NCBI RefSeq assembly: GCF_028554725.1
Contig: NC_071668.1
Span: 25,274,501-25,338,500 of the forward strand
Source of the DNA: Zeugodacus cucurbitae
Taxonomy: Eukaryota > Arthropoda > Insecta > Diptera > Tephritidae
DNA length: 64,000 nucleotides
Reading direction: 5' to 3'
Position numbers and translations under genes: made by a program. Below the pieces are notes generated by a model. It saw only the letters and a program-made list of their open reading frames with translations, had not been told where the DNA came from and made no database searches. Shown one piece after another: positions 1 through 11,294 of the stretch. How positions within the stretch are numbered: the stretch's first letter is position 1; each line of letters begins with the position of its first letter.

Positions 1-1049
1 ACAATGTTGTCTAACTTGCAGCCTTTCCATGTTTGCATGGGCCGGCCACTTATGCAGCACTTCATTATAAAGAAAGCCTAATCAAACAAGAACTTTCTGA
101 TTACCTACAGCTTAGAAAGCAAGCACCAAAAGTTTAAGTTCTTTCTTCGTTAGGAATTCTTTCGCTTTGAGCTTCACGGTATTTGTATTCAGTTACTTGC
201 GAACTGTGGAAAATTGTGTAAAACTGCTGCCTCAGCGGCGCAATTGATTATAAATGAGCAACCAAATAGAAAACTTTTGCATGTGCAAAGTTCGTCTGCG
301 TTCCGCTAAAGCAAATGCAGATAAGCCCATAAAAACTCTACGCAAACAAATACAAACAGACAATACAAACATATTTGCCAAGTGATGAAAGCGTAGAAAA
401 TTAGCAAAGAGATACAGACAACTTTGCTAAAAATCATTAGCAAATAAAAGTTTTCAATATAAATGGAAGCATGCTTTATGCATTTTCAACTTAATAAATA
501 TCACAAATTATTTTTGATGACCCGAAGTAAAAATGTGGGCTTGCATTTAGCAGGCATTTGCCCACATTATAATAAAATCATAGTAAATCATAGTTAAAAG
601 TAATGACAGAATTCGCTGATTACAATGCGTTGATTTGTTTGATAGCTCATTTGTTTAATATTGTGTAACTCAATACAGTTCAAAGGAAGGCAGAGCCGTA
701 GAGAAGCTCGGTATATAGGAGTTTCTTCGAGTAACAGACTATCATTATTTTTAGAAAGCTAATACTTTTTGTAAAACGAAAAAACAAAAGACAAACCATA
801 TTTTAAGTTTGATATAAAAACAACGTAATAACGAGCAGATGTTCCTATAAAAAGTATTTTATTCATGCCATAAACAACCGTTTAGTGATATGGATAATTG
901 GTTTCTGTGCACGTTTTTCATCTGTTTTACGATGCTCTAAATTTCAAATAAATTCTGCAATCAAATTAATTGTAAAGATATTAAACTGCTTAAAATTTAA
1001 TTACGCTCCGATGAAGAGAGAGATAGAATGATCCCTAATACTCGTTATT
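1..1049. other. unassigned AT-rich DNA
   Basis: I see no convincing ORF, mobile-element end or repeat shared with the rest of the window. The stretch is AT-rich with ordinary short poly-A and poly-T runs, consistent with intergenic or intronic fly DNA. Confidence 0.4.
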
Positions 1050-1238
1050 ATGCAATACAAACGATTAAATACATACGTTAAATCTTTTCAATTAAGAGCG
1101 TATGAGGATAGAAAATGGGAAAAAACAAGTAATGAGTGGCTAATTTCGGGAGCAGCAGAGTTCGTTATTGAGCAAAATTATTACGATTTTGAAAACAACT
1201 TCGATTTAGAACGATATTTATTAGATAAGCAGAACTAG
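1050..1238 (+). CDS. short ORF, 62 codons, unknown
   Basis: An ATG-started ORF encodes a charged peptide ending in an acidic stretch with FENNFDLERYLLDKQN near its C-terminus. It looks more protein-like than the chance ORFs around it. The reading frame overlapping its start (about 1008-1090) also reads as a plausible polar peptide (SDEERDRMIPNTRYYAIQ), so this may be the frameshifted end of a longer decayed ORF or an exon end. I do not recognise the family. No splice sites, signal peptide or membrane segment were identified, and it could be chance. Confidence 0.2.
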   Translation: MQYKRLNTYVKSFQLRAYEDRKWEKTSNEWLISGAAEFVIEQNYYDFENNFDLERYLLDKQN

Positions 1239-2276
1239 AGGTAGTCTGATCTGATTTTTTTTAAATCTTGTAATCTTTACGGAAACGCTACCATATACAA
1301 TCAAAGCAAAAGTAATTAGGGTTCTCTAACATGAGTTAAAATTCTTCAGTTGCTCACAGCTTAGTACCAACGATAACTTAAATGTCTTACACACGAAGCT
1401 TCAATACATTGACAGCAACTTTGCCAAACACATACATATCGGTGAACATACATATATATGTGTTGCTTAGCGGAACTGTCTGCGTATGGCAGTAAGAATG
1501 AAACTATTGAAAGAGAAAAGTATTTAATTTGCTTTACCTTCAGTAATTGCTTTCGAAGCGATGCTTCAAACAAAAGAGCACAATTTGCCAGACAGATTTA
1601 GTGCACAATGTACTTAGATTTGCTGTGAATTAGACTAAGCGACAGACAGACAGTTTATGCAAAGTTATTATGCTCGCAGATGTACAAATTGTTTTTCGTC
1701 TTAAATATGGAAACAGGTAATATGCACGTACGTTGGTTGGAGAAATTCATTTGCTCGTCTGTCGTTGGTGCGGCGAGCATTTAGTATATGAACATGTGTA
1801 TTTTAATAAGCGGAAATATTGTTGCTCCACTTGTGCAACTACAAGTAAGTGAGCATGGTTGAAATGTGATGTGGTTTTCTGGTCCATATAAAGTAAAGGA
1901 ATATACAGGAATTTTACAAGTTTCACACATTTTTGGTATTAAATATCCATGCTATACTAATACATGTATAACATAACATACTTTAATAATTTAATTTTGA
2001 ACATAATAACATAATTTAATTTTGAAAAAAAAAATATATATATATATGATATGCATAAGCATGTCTCTTAAATTATTGTATCATATCAGTGCCCTTCACA
2101 AATTCAACAAATTTATAAAAAATTTTGAACTTTATCAAGCATTTCGTATTCTGTGTCTAAAATAAAAAGCTTTTTTTTTTGATAAATTGTTAAGAAGTAA
2201 AATACTCTTGACAAATAAAATACCTCGTTGTGGATAGTTGTGAAAGTGAATTTGTTGTAATGGAGATATTTTTATT
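1239..2276. other. unassigned AT-rich DNA
   Basis: No supported gene. The stretch contains a poly-A to (TA)n simple-sequence run at about 2026-2047. The ORFs on the minus strand here are short and compositionally like non-coding DNA. Confidence 0.4.
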
Positions 2277-3472
2277 TTTATACTCTCGCAACCTGTTGCA
2301 CAGAGTATTATAGTTTTGTTCACATAACAGTTGTTTGTGTCACCAAGATATAAGAGTTAAATATGGGGTTATATATACATAAATGATCAGGATGACGAGT
2401 GGATTTGAAATCCGGATGTCTGTCCGTCCGTCTGTCCATGCAAGCGATAACTTGAATAAAAATTAAGATATCTTAATGAAACTTGGAACACATGTTCCTT
2501 GGCATCCTGAGGAGGTTGCTTTCGAAAATGGGCAAAATCAATCCACTGCCACGCCCACAAAATGGCTGAAACCGAAAACTTATACAATGTCATAACAAAG
2601 CTATAAATAAAGTTATGAAAATGAGATTTGGAACATAGGACCCCATTAGGGAGGGGCACATTTGGATGTAATTTTTTTTGAAAAATTGGGCGTGACCCCG
2701 CCCCCAAATAGGTTTTTTGTATATTACTCGCAATCCAATAAAGCTATATTAACCAAACTTTCTGCAGTCGTTTCTTTTAGCCATTTCCTTATACAGTTCA
2801 AAAATTAAAGAAATCGGATAATAACCACGCCCACCTCCCATACAATGGTTAGGTTGAAAATGACTAAAAGTGCGTTAACTCACTAACGAAAAACGTCAGA
2901 AATACCAAATTTTACATAAGAAATGGCAGAAGGAAGCTGCACTGAGATTTTTTTACAAAATGGAAAATGGGCGTGGCGTCGCCCACTTATGGGTCAAAAA
3001 CCATATCTCAAGAACTATTCGATCGATTTCAATGAAATTCGGTATATAACACTTTCTTGACACCCTGATGTCACGAGTGAAATCGGTTCACAACTACGTC
3101 TACTTCCCATATAACTCAAATTTGAATTCTTTTGATTCATTCACTTTATAACACATACATATATACATTAGGAACAAATGAAGATATCGGAATAAAACAT
3201 TACACAAATACTGTATTTGAGCTGTGACATTACTTGTGAAATAATTGTCGAAAACGGACTATAACTTTTCAAGGCCCCAGATATATCTCTCAGATAATTT
3301 AATGTAATTCAGAGGAATTTTTTTTCTTTTAATAGTATGTCTCTGTTCCAAAAATTATAAATATCGGGTCATAACATCTCCTAGCTCCCATATACCTAAT
3401 TATAGGTTTATATGTATTGGTTAATATGTGAGATATCTTAGCAAAATTAAGTGAGCGTATAGTATTGGATAT
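2277..3472 (+). repeat. family X repeat, copy A, left part
   Basis: This is one of six copies of a dispersed non-coding repeat about 1.4 kb long. It opens with TATACTCTCGCAAC, followed by a stem-loop in which CTCTCGCAAC-type sequence pairs with a GTTGC...AGAGTAT-type arm. Internal landmarks shared with the other copies are a short CTGTCCGTCCGTCTGTCC tract near 2420 and several GC boxes of the CCACGCCCAC / GGGCGTGG type (about 2550, 2690, 2825, 2970). The copy is interrupted at 3472 by RTE-1 and resumes at 6748. No coding capacity is evident; ORFs inside it are not conserved between copies. Confidence 0.85.
3458..3472 (+). repeat. target-site duplication of RTE-1, left
   Basis: The 15-bp sequence TATAGTATTGGATAT lies immediately before the RTE-1 5' end and is repeated exactly at 6733-6747. 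Family X copy E carries the equivalent unoccupied site near 40635 (GTATAGTCTTGGATATAG), which shows that the sequence belongs to the target. Confidence 0.85.
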
Positions 3473-6400
3473 GGGGTCATATGTAGAAGTTCACGCAAGT
3501 GAGGAAAGTTTCTGATTGCCATTCACTTGGGAGTGGCCAGGAACGATTCTTTTGCATATGACTCAAGCAGCTCACGACTTCCGGTTTTAGACCAAGTATC
3601 CCCTGGGTAGCTAACAGACATCCGTTTGGAGGCGAGCTAAAGTGAGAAGGCGAAGCCCGCTTGTGCGGTTGTGCGTAGGGCTTGGGACCCACCACATAAA
3701 AACGAATAACCAGTGAATAAGAAACACAGGCCTCGGATGAGAAACCCCCCTTTTGATGACGACCACGGCAAACGTATAAAGGACTATGATTTGAGGGCAT
3801 GCACCTGGAATGTCCGGACTCTTAATTGGGAAGGTGCCTCTGCCCAGCTGGTTGATGTCCTCATACAACTAAAGGCTGACATCACCGCCGTCCAAGAAGT
3901 GCGATGGACGGGACAAGGACGGAAGAAGGTGGGTCCTTGTGACATCTACTACAGCGGCCATATAAAGGAGCGCAAATTCGGTGTTGGATTTGTGGTGGGA
4001 GAGAGACTACGTCGCCGAGTCCTGGCATTCACCCCGGTGGATGAACGTCTTGCCACAATCCGCATCAAAGCGAGGTTCTTCAACATATCGCTGATTTGCG
4101 CCCACGCCCCAACGGAAGAGAAGGACGATGCGACCAAAGATGCTTTCTATGAGCGCCTAGAACGCATCTATGAGCGCTGCCCCCGCCACGATGTCAAAAT
4201 CGTGCTTGGCGATTTTAACGCCAGGGTGGGTAAAGAAGGTGTCTTTGGCACAACAGTCGGAAAATTCAGCCTCCATGACGAAACATCGCCAAACGGCCTG
4301 AGGCTGATCGACTTCGCTGGGGCCCGAAATATGGTCGTCTGTAGTACCAGATTCCAGCATAAAAAAATTCATCAAGCAACGTGGCTGTCCCCTGATCGAA
4401 ACACGCGCAATCAAATCGATCACGTTGTGATAGACGGAAGACATGTCTCCAGTGTTTTAGACGTGCGTACGCTCCGAGGACCAAACATTGACTCGGACCA
4501 TTATCTAGTAGCAGCAAAGATACGCACTCGCCTCTGTGCAGCAAAGAACGCCCGTCAACAAACACAAGGAAGGTTCGACGTCGAAAAGCTGCAATCACAA
4601 CCGACAGCCGAACGATTTTCTACTCGACTTGCACTCCTGCTCTCGGAGAGCACTCATCAGCATCTCGATATAAGGGAGCTGTGGAACGGCATCTCAAACT
4701 CATTGCATACCGCTGCAGCCGAAACAATTGGTCTCCGGCAACGCCAAAAAACCAGTTGGTACGATGAGAATTGTCGTTCCGCAGTGGAGAGAAAACAGAC
4801 TGCCTACCTCGCAACGTTGCGATCGACCACAACACGTTCGGGGTGGGACAGATATCGAGAACTGAAGAGGGAAGCGAGACGCATTTGCAGACGTAAAAAG
4901 AAAGAGGCCGAAATGCGTGAGTATGAAAAGCTTGAAAAGCTGGCCGACATGGGTAATGCTCGAAAATTTTATGAAAAGATGAGGCGATTAACAGAAGGTT
5001 TCAAGACCGGAGCATTATCATGTAGGGACCGAGAAGGTAATCTGGTAACGGATGTCCAGAGCACACTGGGATTATGGAGGGAACACTTCTCCGACCTGCT
5101 CAATGGCAGTGAAAGTACAACACCAGGAGATGGCGAACCCGATTCCCCAATCGATGACGATGGAATAGATGTTCCATTACCCGACCATGAAGAAATTCGA
5201 ATAGCAATTACCCGCTTGAAGAACAACACAGCGGCGGGGGCCGATGGATTACCGGCCGAGCTATTCAAATACGGCGGCGAAGAACTGATAAGGTGCATGC
5301 ATCAGCTTCTTTGTAGAATATGGTCGGAAGAAAGCATGCCTGACGATTGGAATCTTAGTGTGCTCTGCCCAATCCATAAGAAGGAGACCCCACAATCTGC
5401 GCCAACTACCGTGGTATAAGTCTCCTCAATATCGCATATAAGGTTTTGTCGAGCGTATTGTGTGAAAGACTAAAGCCCACCGTCAACGAACTGATTGGAC
5501 CTTATCAGTGTGGCTTTAGACCTGGAAAATCTACAATGGACCAGATATTCACCATGCGCCAAATCTTGGAAAAGACCCGAGAGAGAAGAATCGATACCCA
5601 CCATCTTTTTATCGATTTTAAAGCTGCCTTCGATAGCACGAAAAGGAGCTGCCTTTATGCCGCGATGTCTGAATTTGGTATCCCTGCAAAACTAATACGG
5701 CTATGTAAGCTGACGTTGAGCAACACCAAAAGCTCCGTCAGGATCGGGAAGGACCTCTCCGAGCCGTTCGATACCAAACGAGGCTTCAGACAGGGTGACT
5801 CACTATCGTGCGACTTCTTCAATCTATTGCTGGAAAAAATAATACGAGCTGCAGAACTAAATAGAGAGGGTACAATCTTCTACAAGAGTGTACAGCTCCT
5901 GGCGTATGCCGATGATATTGATATCATCGGAAGCAACAACCGCGCCGTTTGTTCTGCGTTTTCCAGACTAGATAAAGAAGCGAAGCGTATGGGTCTGGTG
6001 GTGAATGAGGACAAGACGAAATATCTCCTGTCATCAAACAAACAGTCAGCGCACTCGCGTCTTGGCTCCCACGTCACTGTTGACAGTCATAACTTTGAAG
6101 TTGTAGATAATTTCGTTTATCTGGGAACCAGCATTAACAACACCAACAATGTCAGCCTTGAAATCCAACGCAGAATCACTCTTGCCAACAGGTGCTACTT
6201 TGGACTGAGTAGGCAATTGAAAAGTAAAGTCCTCTCTCGACGAACCAAAATCAAACTCTATAAGTCGCTCATTATTCCCGTCCTGATGTATGGCGCTGAA
6301 GCGTGGACGATGACAACATCCGATGAGACGACTCTTGGGGTTTTCGAGAGAAAGGTTTTGCGCAAGATTTATGGTCCTCTAAACATTGGCAACGGCGAAT

Positions 6401-6732
6401 ACCGCAGACGATGGAACGATGAGCTGTACGATTTATACGACGACATTGACATAGTTCAGCGAATAAAAAGACAGCGGCTACGCTGGCTAGGTCATGTTGT
6501 ACGGATGGAAGAAAACACTCCAGCTCTGAAAGTATTCGATGCAGTACCCGCTGGAGGAAGCCGCGGAAGAGGATGACCTCCACTCCGGTGGAAAGACCAA
6601 GTGCAAAGTGACCTGGCTTCACTTGGTGTTTCCAGTTGGCGCCAAAAAGCAAAAAGGAGGAATGAGTGGCGCTCTCTGGTGGATTCGGCTATAATCGCTT
6701 AAAGCGGTTCCTACGCCAAATATATATATATA
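3473..6732 (+). mobile_element. RTE-clade non-LTR retrotransposon, copy 1
   Basis: A full-length-looking insertion of 3,260 bp: a 5' UTR of about 260 bp shared with RTE-2 and RTE-3, one long endonuclease-RT reading frame, a very short 3' UTR and a terminal (TA)n run. There are no LTRs. RTE elements typically encode a single protein of about 1,000 residues and end in a simple repeat rather than poly-A. A 15-bp target duplication flanks it, and the target is family X copy A. By eye it is more diverged from RTE-2 and RTE-3 than they are from each other. Confidence 0.92.
3737..6702 (+). pseudogene. RTE endonuclease-reverse transcriptase, broken
   Basis: The protein would nick target DNA and copy the element RNA into it. 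An N-terminal APE-type endonuclease shows TWNVRTL, QEVRWTG, GDFNARVG, RNQIDHV and SDHYL. The RT domain follows with FKAAFD, FRQGDSLS and the catalytic YADD. Three lesions are visible. The ATG used by RTE-2 is GTG here (3713), so the first in-frame ATG is at 3737. A 1-base deletion near 5385 shifts the frame before PTICANYRG. A TGA at 6574-6576 replaces the Arg of RGRGRPPLRW. Beyond that stop the frame continues to TAA at 6700-6702. It is not functional. Homologues are often mis-annotated as host genes such as 'craniofacial development protein 2-like'. Confidence 0.93.
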
Positions 6733-6747
6733 TATAGTATTGGATAT
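6733..6747 (+). repeat. target-site duplication of RTE-1, right
   Basis: Exact second copy of TATAGTATTGGATAT, directly after the terminal (TA)n of RTE-1 and directly before the resumed family X sequence. Confidence 0.85.
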
Positions 6748-6954
6748 AGTGCACCTTTCTGGTGAATTTGAATGAAATCGGTTCAGGTATTACCTCAGCA
6801 CTCATATACAATATATGACGATTTTCGTTATTCTATTAAACTTTATGCCGAATTTATGGGTAAATTTGTGTGTTATGTAAATAAAATTTCTTCAATAAAT
6901 TGAGAGAGTATAAAATGTTCGGTTACATCCGAACTTAGCCCTTTCTTACTTGTT
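6748..6954 (+). repeat. family X repeat, copy A, right part
   Basis: Resumption of copy A after the RTE-1 insertion. It holds the family 3' end: a GAGAGTATA motif that inverts the 5' terminus, then a short stem-loop (GTTCGG ... CCGAAC), then a tail ending TTCTTACTTGTT. Confidence 0.85.
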
Positions 6955-6970
6955 AAATATAGTATAAGCG

Positions 6971-7002
6971 ACATATGTACATATGTACATATGTACATAT
7001 GT
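6971..7002. repeat. (ACATATGT)4 microsatellite
   Basis: Four uninterrupted copies of the self-complementary 8-mer ACATATGT, just outside the 3' end of family X copy A. The whole array can fold back on itself. Confidence 0.95.
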
Positions 7003-7775
7003 GTATTATATTATCTATTATTCTATGGCTTTGCGGAGGAGCAAAAGCCTGGGGGATGTGGGATGAAATCGCGTGGTATAACCTTATCATCTATATAGAG
7101 TAAATGGGGTTGTAAAACCAAACCAAATACTTTGCATCAGGTCAGGGAGGCTTCAGTCGATATCTCAACATCAGAATCGAATAGATAGGCTGATAACCGG
7201 TCAATCGGTCAATCAAACCAAACTTATCAACGAAGAAGGCTCGGTTAAAACCAACACTCATCCAAATGACGACCTTTTCCATGACAAATTGGGCCAGATT
7301 CGGAGCATGGTATATTTGCGAACTCTCAGAAACTTCACGTCTAGACCAATAGCAAAGGATTTATTCTGAAATTGAAGTTAAATTATTAACTATTTTGCAA
7401 CAAATATTGAAATGCATGTGAAAACGTACGTTATAGAATAATTCAAATACATTTTTCAATTCAATTCAATATACAAATTGGATATAAATCAGCAGTTTCT
7501 GTTTACATTATTTTGTTTCCTACACGTGTGGGGAAAAGCTATGAGTACTGAATATTTTTATATTACGAAAATTGTCACAGAATACCAAAAATTTTCTTAC
7601 TTGATAAAAAAATGAAAAAAATTTTCAATTTTTTTGTTATTTTGTCAAGTGCACAGAATTGGGTGTATATGTATGTATATTTTATATATTAACGTAAAAC
7701 TGGTCGGTATAACATAGTCGAACACATATGTGTGTATATGCTTCCTACATAATATTTTATAATTCTGGTTTGTGA
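7003..7775. other. unassigned DNA
   Basis: The first 370 bp (to about 7375) are less AT-rich and look like unique sequence or an unrecognised old repeat. No ORF of note. The rest is AT-rich. Confidence 0.35.
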
Positions 7776-7943
7776 TCACATCTTTTGAAGTTTTAAATTC
7801 ACTAAATTAACCTGTTGGCAATGCAAAAGCAAGTTTCATTATACTCATATTCGTTTAGATAAAATATTTTGATATCTATAATTCTAATTTGAATATTTTA
7901 TATGAATACAGCAAAAGTAGATTCATTCCATATGACCCACTGT

Positions 7944-8625
7944 GCGTATACGTAACCTGAAATTAACTAAAGATTTATAATAAAGAATTGATATTTATTT
8001 TTATCATAATATTGAAATATTTGAACTTTTGTGGTTGTAAATGCGGACTTCACCTTCTTTGCATTCAGTTCTTATTTTCGTTCTGAAATGGTTTCATTAC
8101 GTTTCACCGGGCGTATACGTAACCTCATCTTAGATGTTAGATGAAGGTATTTTCAAAGTGAAAATGCTTTAATAATTTTTAATTTAGCGGCAATGTGAAC
8201 AAATTCTAGCACTATCCTCTCATGGTTTTATTACAATCTGTCTTAATTTTAAATTAAAAATATCATATGAGCTCTACCGCAAATAACGAAACATCTAGTT
8301 AATCAGATGTAGTTAATCAGTAAATTCGTTTTTAATTGTGAAGCAATATCTGGAAATGTGTTAATGTAACTTCATTAGACAGCGAGCAAGGTTTCGTCTT
8401 CGCTATATTCTTTTCTCATTCTTAAACAAAACTTACTTAATGTGATATGTTATGCACGGCGTATACGTAACCTCAAGTAACCGGAGTTGTTGATGGTTAA
8501 GTTGCGCATATATTTCTCAATTATGTGGCAATGTGTGAGAACTTTTTATAATTCGTCGCTAATCTAAATTTTATTTTCACTTTGTTCCGTTCTCATTCTT
8601 GACAAAATTTTGTAACGATATGAAG
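7944..8625 (+). repeat. decayed ~170-bp tandem array
   Basis: The exact 15-mer GCGTATACGTAACCT occurs at 7944, 8111 and 8459, spaced 167 and 348 bp apart (about one and two units). A degenerate unit start can be read at about 8279. Secondary landmarks recur: GGCAATGTG at 8189 and 8527, and TTCTCATTCTT near 8412 and 8590. Sequence back to about 7780 may include a further eroded unit (GGCAATG at 7817). This looks like an old satellite-type array of at least four units. Alignment was by eye only. Confidence 0.55.
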
Positions 8626-8639
8626 AAATGTTTAAACTT

Positions 8640-10400
8640 CAATTTATTGATCACAGTTTTGTGGTTTTTTGTATTTTATTTAATCAACTTTTTGAAATAC
8701 TAAGGAGACTAAGCGTACTAGCCTTTCATAGTCCAATCAATCAATTTTGGCAGCACTTAAAAGGGCTAAGCATTTCTGCCGTTTTGCTTAATATCGATAT
8801 ATGGCATATTTTCATTAAATATAATTCTGGCTTCATATATAACCTATGTTCGCTACAGAACATTATTTCTTATGTGGGCAAATTAGTTCATTTATCCCTC
8901 TCCTCGCTCGCTTATAACTCCCCCTGATACATTTACCAAAAGCTATATGTACACTTATGCTTATCAATAATCGCATTAAAATCGTATAATAGTAATATTA
9001 ATTTAACGCATCAGTAGTGTAGTAATCCAAAAACATAACATTGATTTTACATATGTATAAATCATCATAGAGATATGCATTTGAACAATAACTCGTTCAA
9101 GTACATTTGTGAAGGGTTAATTTGAGCACATAAAACACCCAGCTTTCAAATTATCCGCAAGTACTTACTAAAACTTTATATGTGAGGTCATCGTAGATAA
9201 CTGCACTTTAAATTTGAACTACTTACAGTAAATGCAGGAAAAGTTATTCGACATAGAGCATTAGCATAACTAATAAATCTATGCGAGGCATATAGCGCAA
9301 TTGCAGTGCTTAGGCGCACACATACCAACACGGTAGCGTTTTGAAAGAGTTGCAAGTATGTCTGTGTGCACATACACACATTTATGCGCAAGATTTCAAC
9401 TTCTTCTTGTGCATAACTTAGCCTTGGCTACATGCAAACTTGCTGCTTGTGCATCACAAAATGCCGAAGGCCAACAAGAACTGTTCAGCTGCCACCATTC
9501 GATGCTAATGTCTCGCTAAACGTCTTTGTTGTTGTTACCATCTAGCGCTCTGGTGCATGCAAGACGCATTGATGCAAAAGTTGCATAAACAAATAAACTT
9601 AGTTGCACACATACATACATCCACACCGACATTTACATATTAGACAAGTAGTAGCCAAACCCATATATATGCTATCACTTTGATCATTTTTGTATATGAT
9701 AACACGAAGCATGCAGCTGCCACTTGCTTTAGCTGCCTCGCAAGGTAAGCAAATTCTTGGCACTGCGGTTGCACGAACATGTACTACATGTATATATATA
9801 TATGTGTATTACAATATGCGCTGATTTATTATATATCAACAATTTAAGCGTACACTTTAACAGTTGCTTGGCCGCGCTTTTGTCACAATTTTCATTCAAT
9901 TTTAGTTTTAACACTGTTCGTTAAACGAACTAACGAGCCACAGCGTAAGTGTCGGGCACACACGCACACAAATCAATTGGTTGTCATATATATAACACAT
10001 ATATAATTGCAGTCTGAATTAAGTTTTTTCTTTTAAGTTCGAAAAACTTTCTACTTAGCTTCATGTGCAACTAATGTAGTGAGTTCGAAAGATTATTAAA
10101 TTCTGAAGAAAGTTTCAAATATTAGTTGAATAATTATTGTAAAAGCATTTATGGTTATTAAAAGCATTCTTTGGCAAAAATAGTGCATCAAATAAGCAAA
10201 CACATCGAATTCTTAAGTATTTACAAGGCGCTTATAACGAACTTTTTAACGAGCCTAGTAACAATTCTTCAGAGAGGAAGTGTCAACAATTTAAAAACAG
10301 TGTTGTCTCTGAAGAACCGAAAACTAACACATGACCGATGGACTCTGCATTAAGCAGTATCAGCGCTTGCCGATATGGTTCTACGGTTTCCTCGAGCAGT
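8640..10400. other. unassigned intergenic or intronic DNA
   Basis: No supported gene. There is a (TA)n tract near 9790 and a moderately GC-richer stretch at about 9420-9570. Open frames are short and lack domain signatures. Confidence 0.4.
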
Positions 10401-10407
10401 ATCACCA

Positions 10408-11128
10408 TCAGGTCGTGTGCTGGCAGCGAGGGATTACAATATTTAATAATAATTTAAAGAGTACTGCTGATCGTTCATCAGCACACCTAATCAGCTTATT
10501 AAGCCCGTAGTGCCATCCAGCACTTTCGCATATCGGATTCTTCTCGGAAGATGGCGCCATCCTCCCTACTTCAGTCCAACACGCCGAGTTCAATGGAGCC
10601 CGCTAACCAGCGATATCGCTAAAAGTTGGCGCGGCTCCATTTTGCGGCCTCTTAACGAGGGAGGATATATCCTCCAGCGACCTTCAGGCGCGGCTGCATC
10701 CTGTTTTGTCGATACTGGATCCATTCTCTCGCTCAGGACCTTTTCAGCCCATTTGAGCATGTTGGCGTGTTGCTCAGATGCCATCCATCCTTCTTACCGC
10801 CGTAGCGCTCCATAGCTTTGACTGCTAAACGTCGATCCGACTTTAGCTTTCTACCCGGGTTGTTACGGGGTTTGTTGGAACCTTTCGAGGCCGTGGTTGA
10901 TCCCATAGCTCGAACAGAGGTTCCCCTGCTTGTACTGGCGATTTCGCCGCTTATAACTACTTTGTTGGAGTCGTTCGCCGGCGAGTTTCCGCCAGTTACC
11001 CCCGTCCGTCTGTCCGTAGCTGCCCCTGAGGCAGAGGCCTCACCGGCTTTCTTAGCGCCCTTGGAGGGTGACGATTTCGTCATCTTGGGTGCTACTCCCC
11101 CACCCGCACCGGAGATAGAGCTGAGCAA
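10408..11128 (-). pseudogene. LINE ORF1-like (gag-like) relic
   Basis: Distinctly GC-richer than its surroundings. On the minus strand a Ser/Gly/Lys-rich N-terminal segment runs to RYGGKKD. The protein then appears to continue in another frame with ASEQHANMLKWAEKVLSERM, and later in a third frame with KLIRCADERSAVLFK. The low-complexity basic N-terminus followed by these motifs resembles ORF1 proteins of RNase H-bearing LINEs (LOA/I-like); that assignment is from memory and tentative. At least two frameshifts make it non-functional. Sequence up to about 11290 may be its 5' UTR. No RT domain lies next to it, so it is a 5' fragment. Confidence 0.45.
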
Positions 11129-11294
11129 GGCGAGGCCCCCTTATGGGGCTATAAGTTCAGAGCCGGCCAGCTCAAAGAGGGAGTCTTCTCAACCAACACC
11201 TACCACACCAACTTAATGATGACGGGAGGAACGTACTCTGAGGCCTGCCACGGTTTTAACGGGACGGAGGCAGTTGAGACATTAGGCCGTGACA

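Noticed and set aside
2387..2707. Recurrent ORFs inside family X copies (also near 19.7, 34.2 and 39.6 kb)
   Set aside because: The frames are not kept open across copies and their peptides differ, so the repeat is non-coding.
10818..11216. 132-codon plus-strand frame in GC-rich DNA
   Set aside because: It is antisense to the ORF1-like relic. The minus-strand reading has the protein-like motifs.
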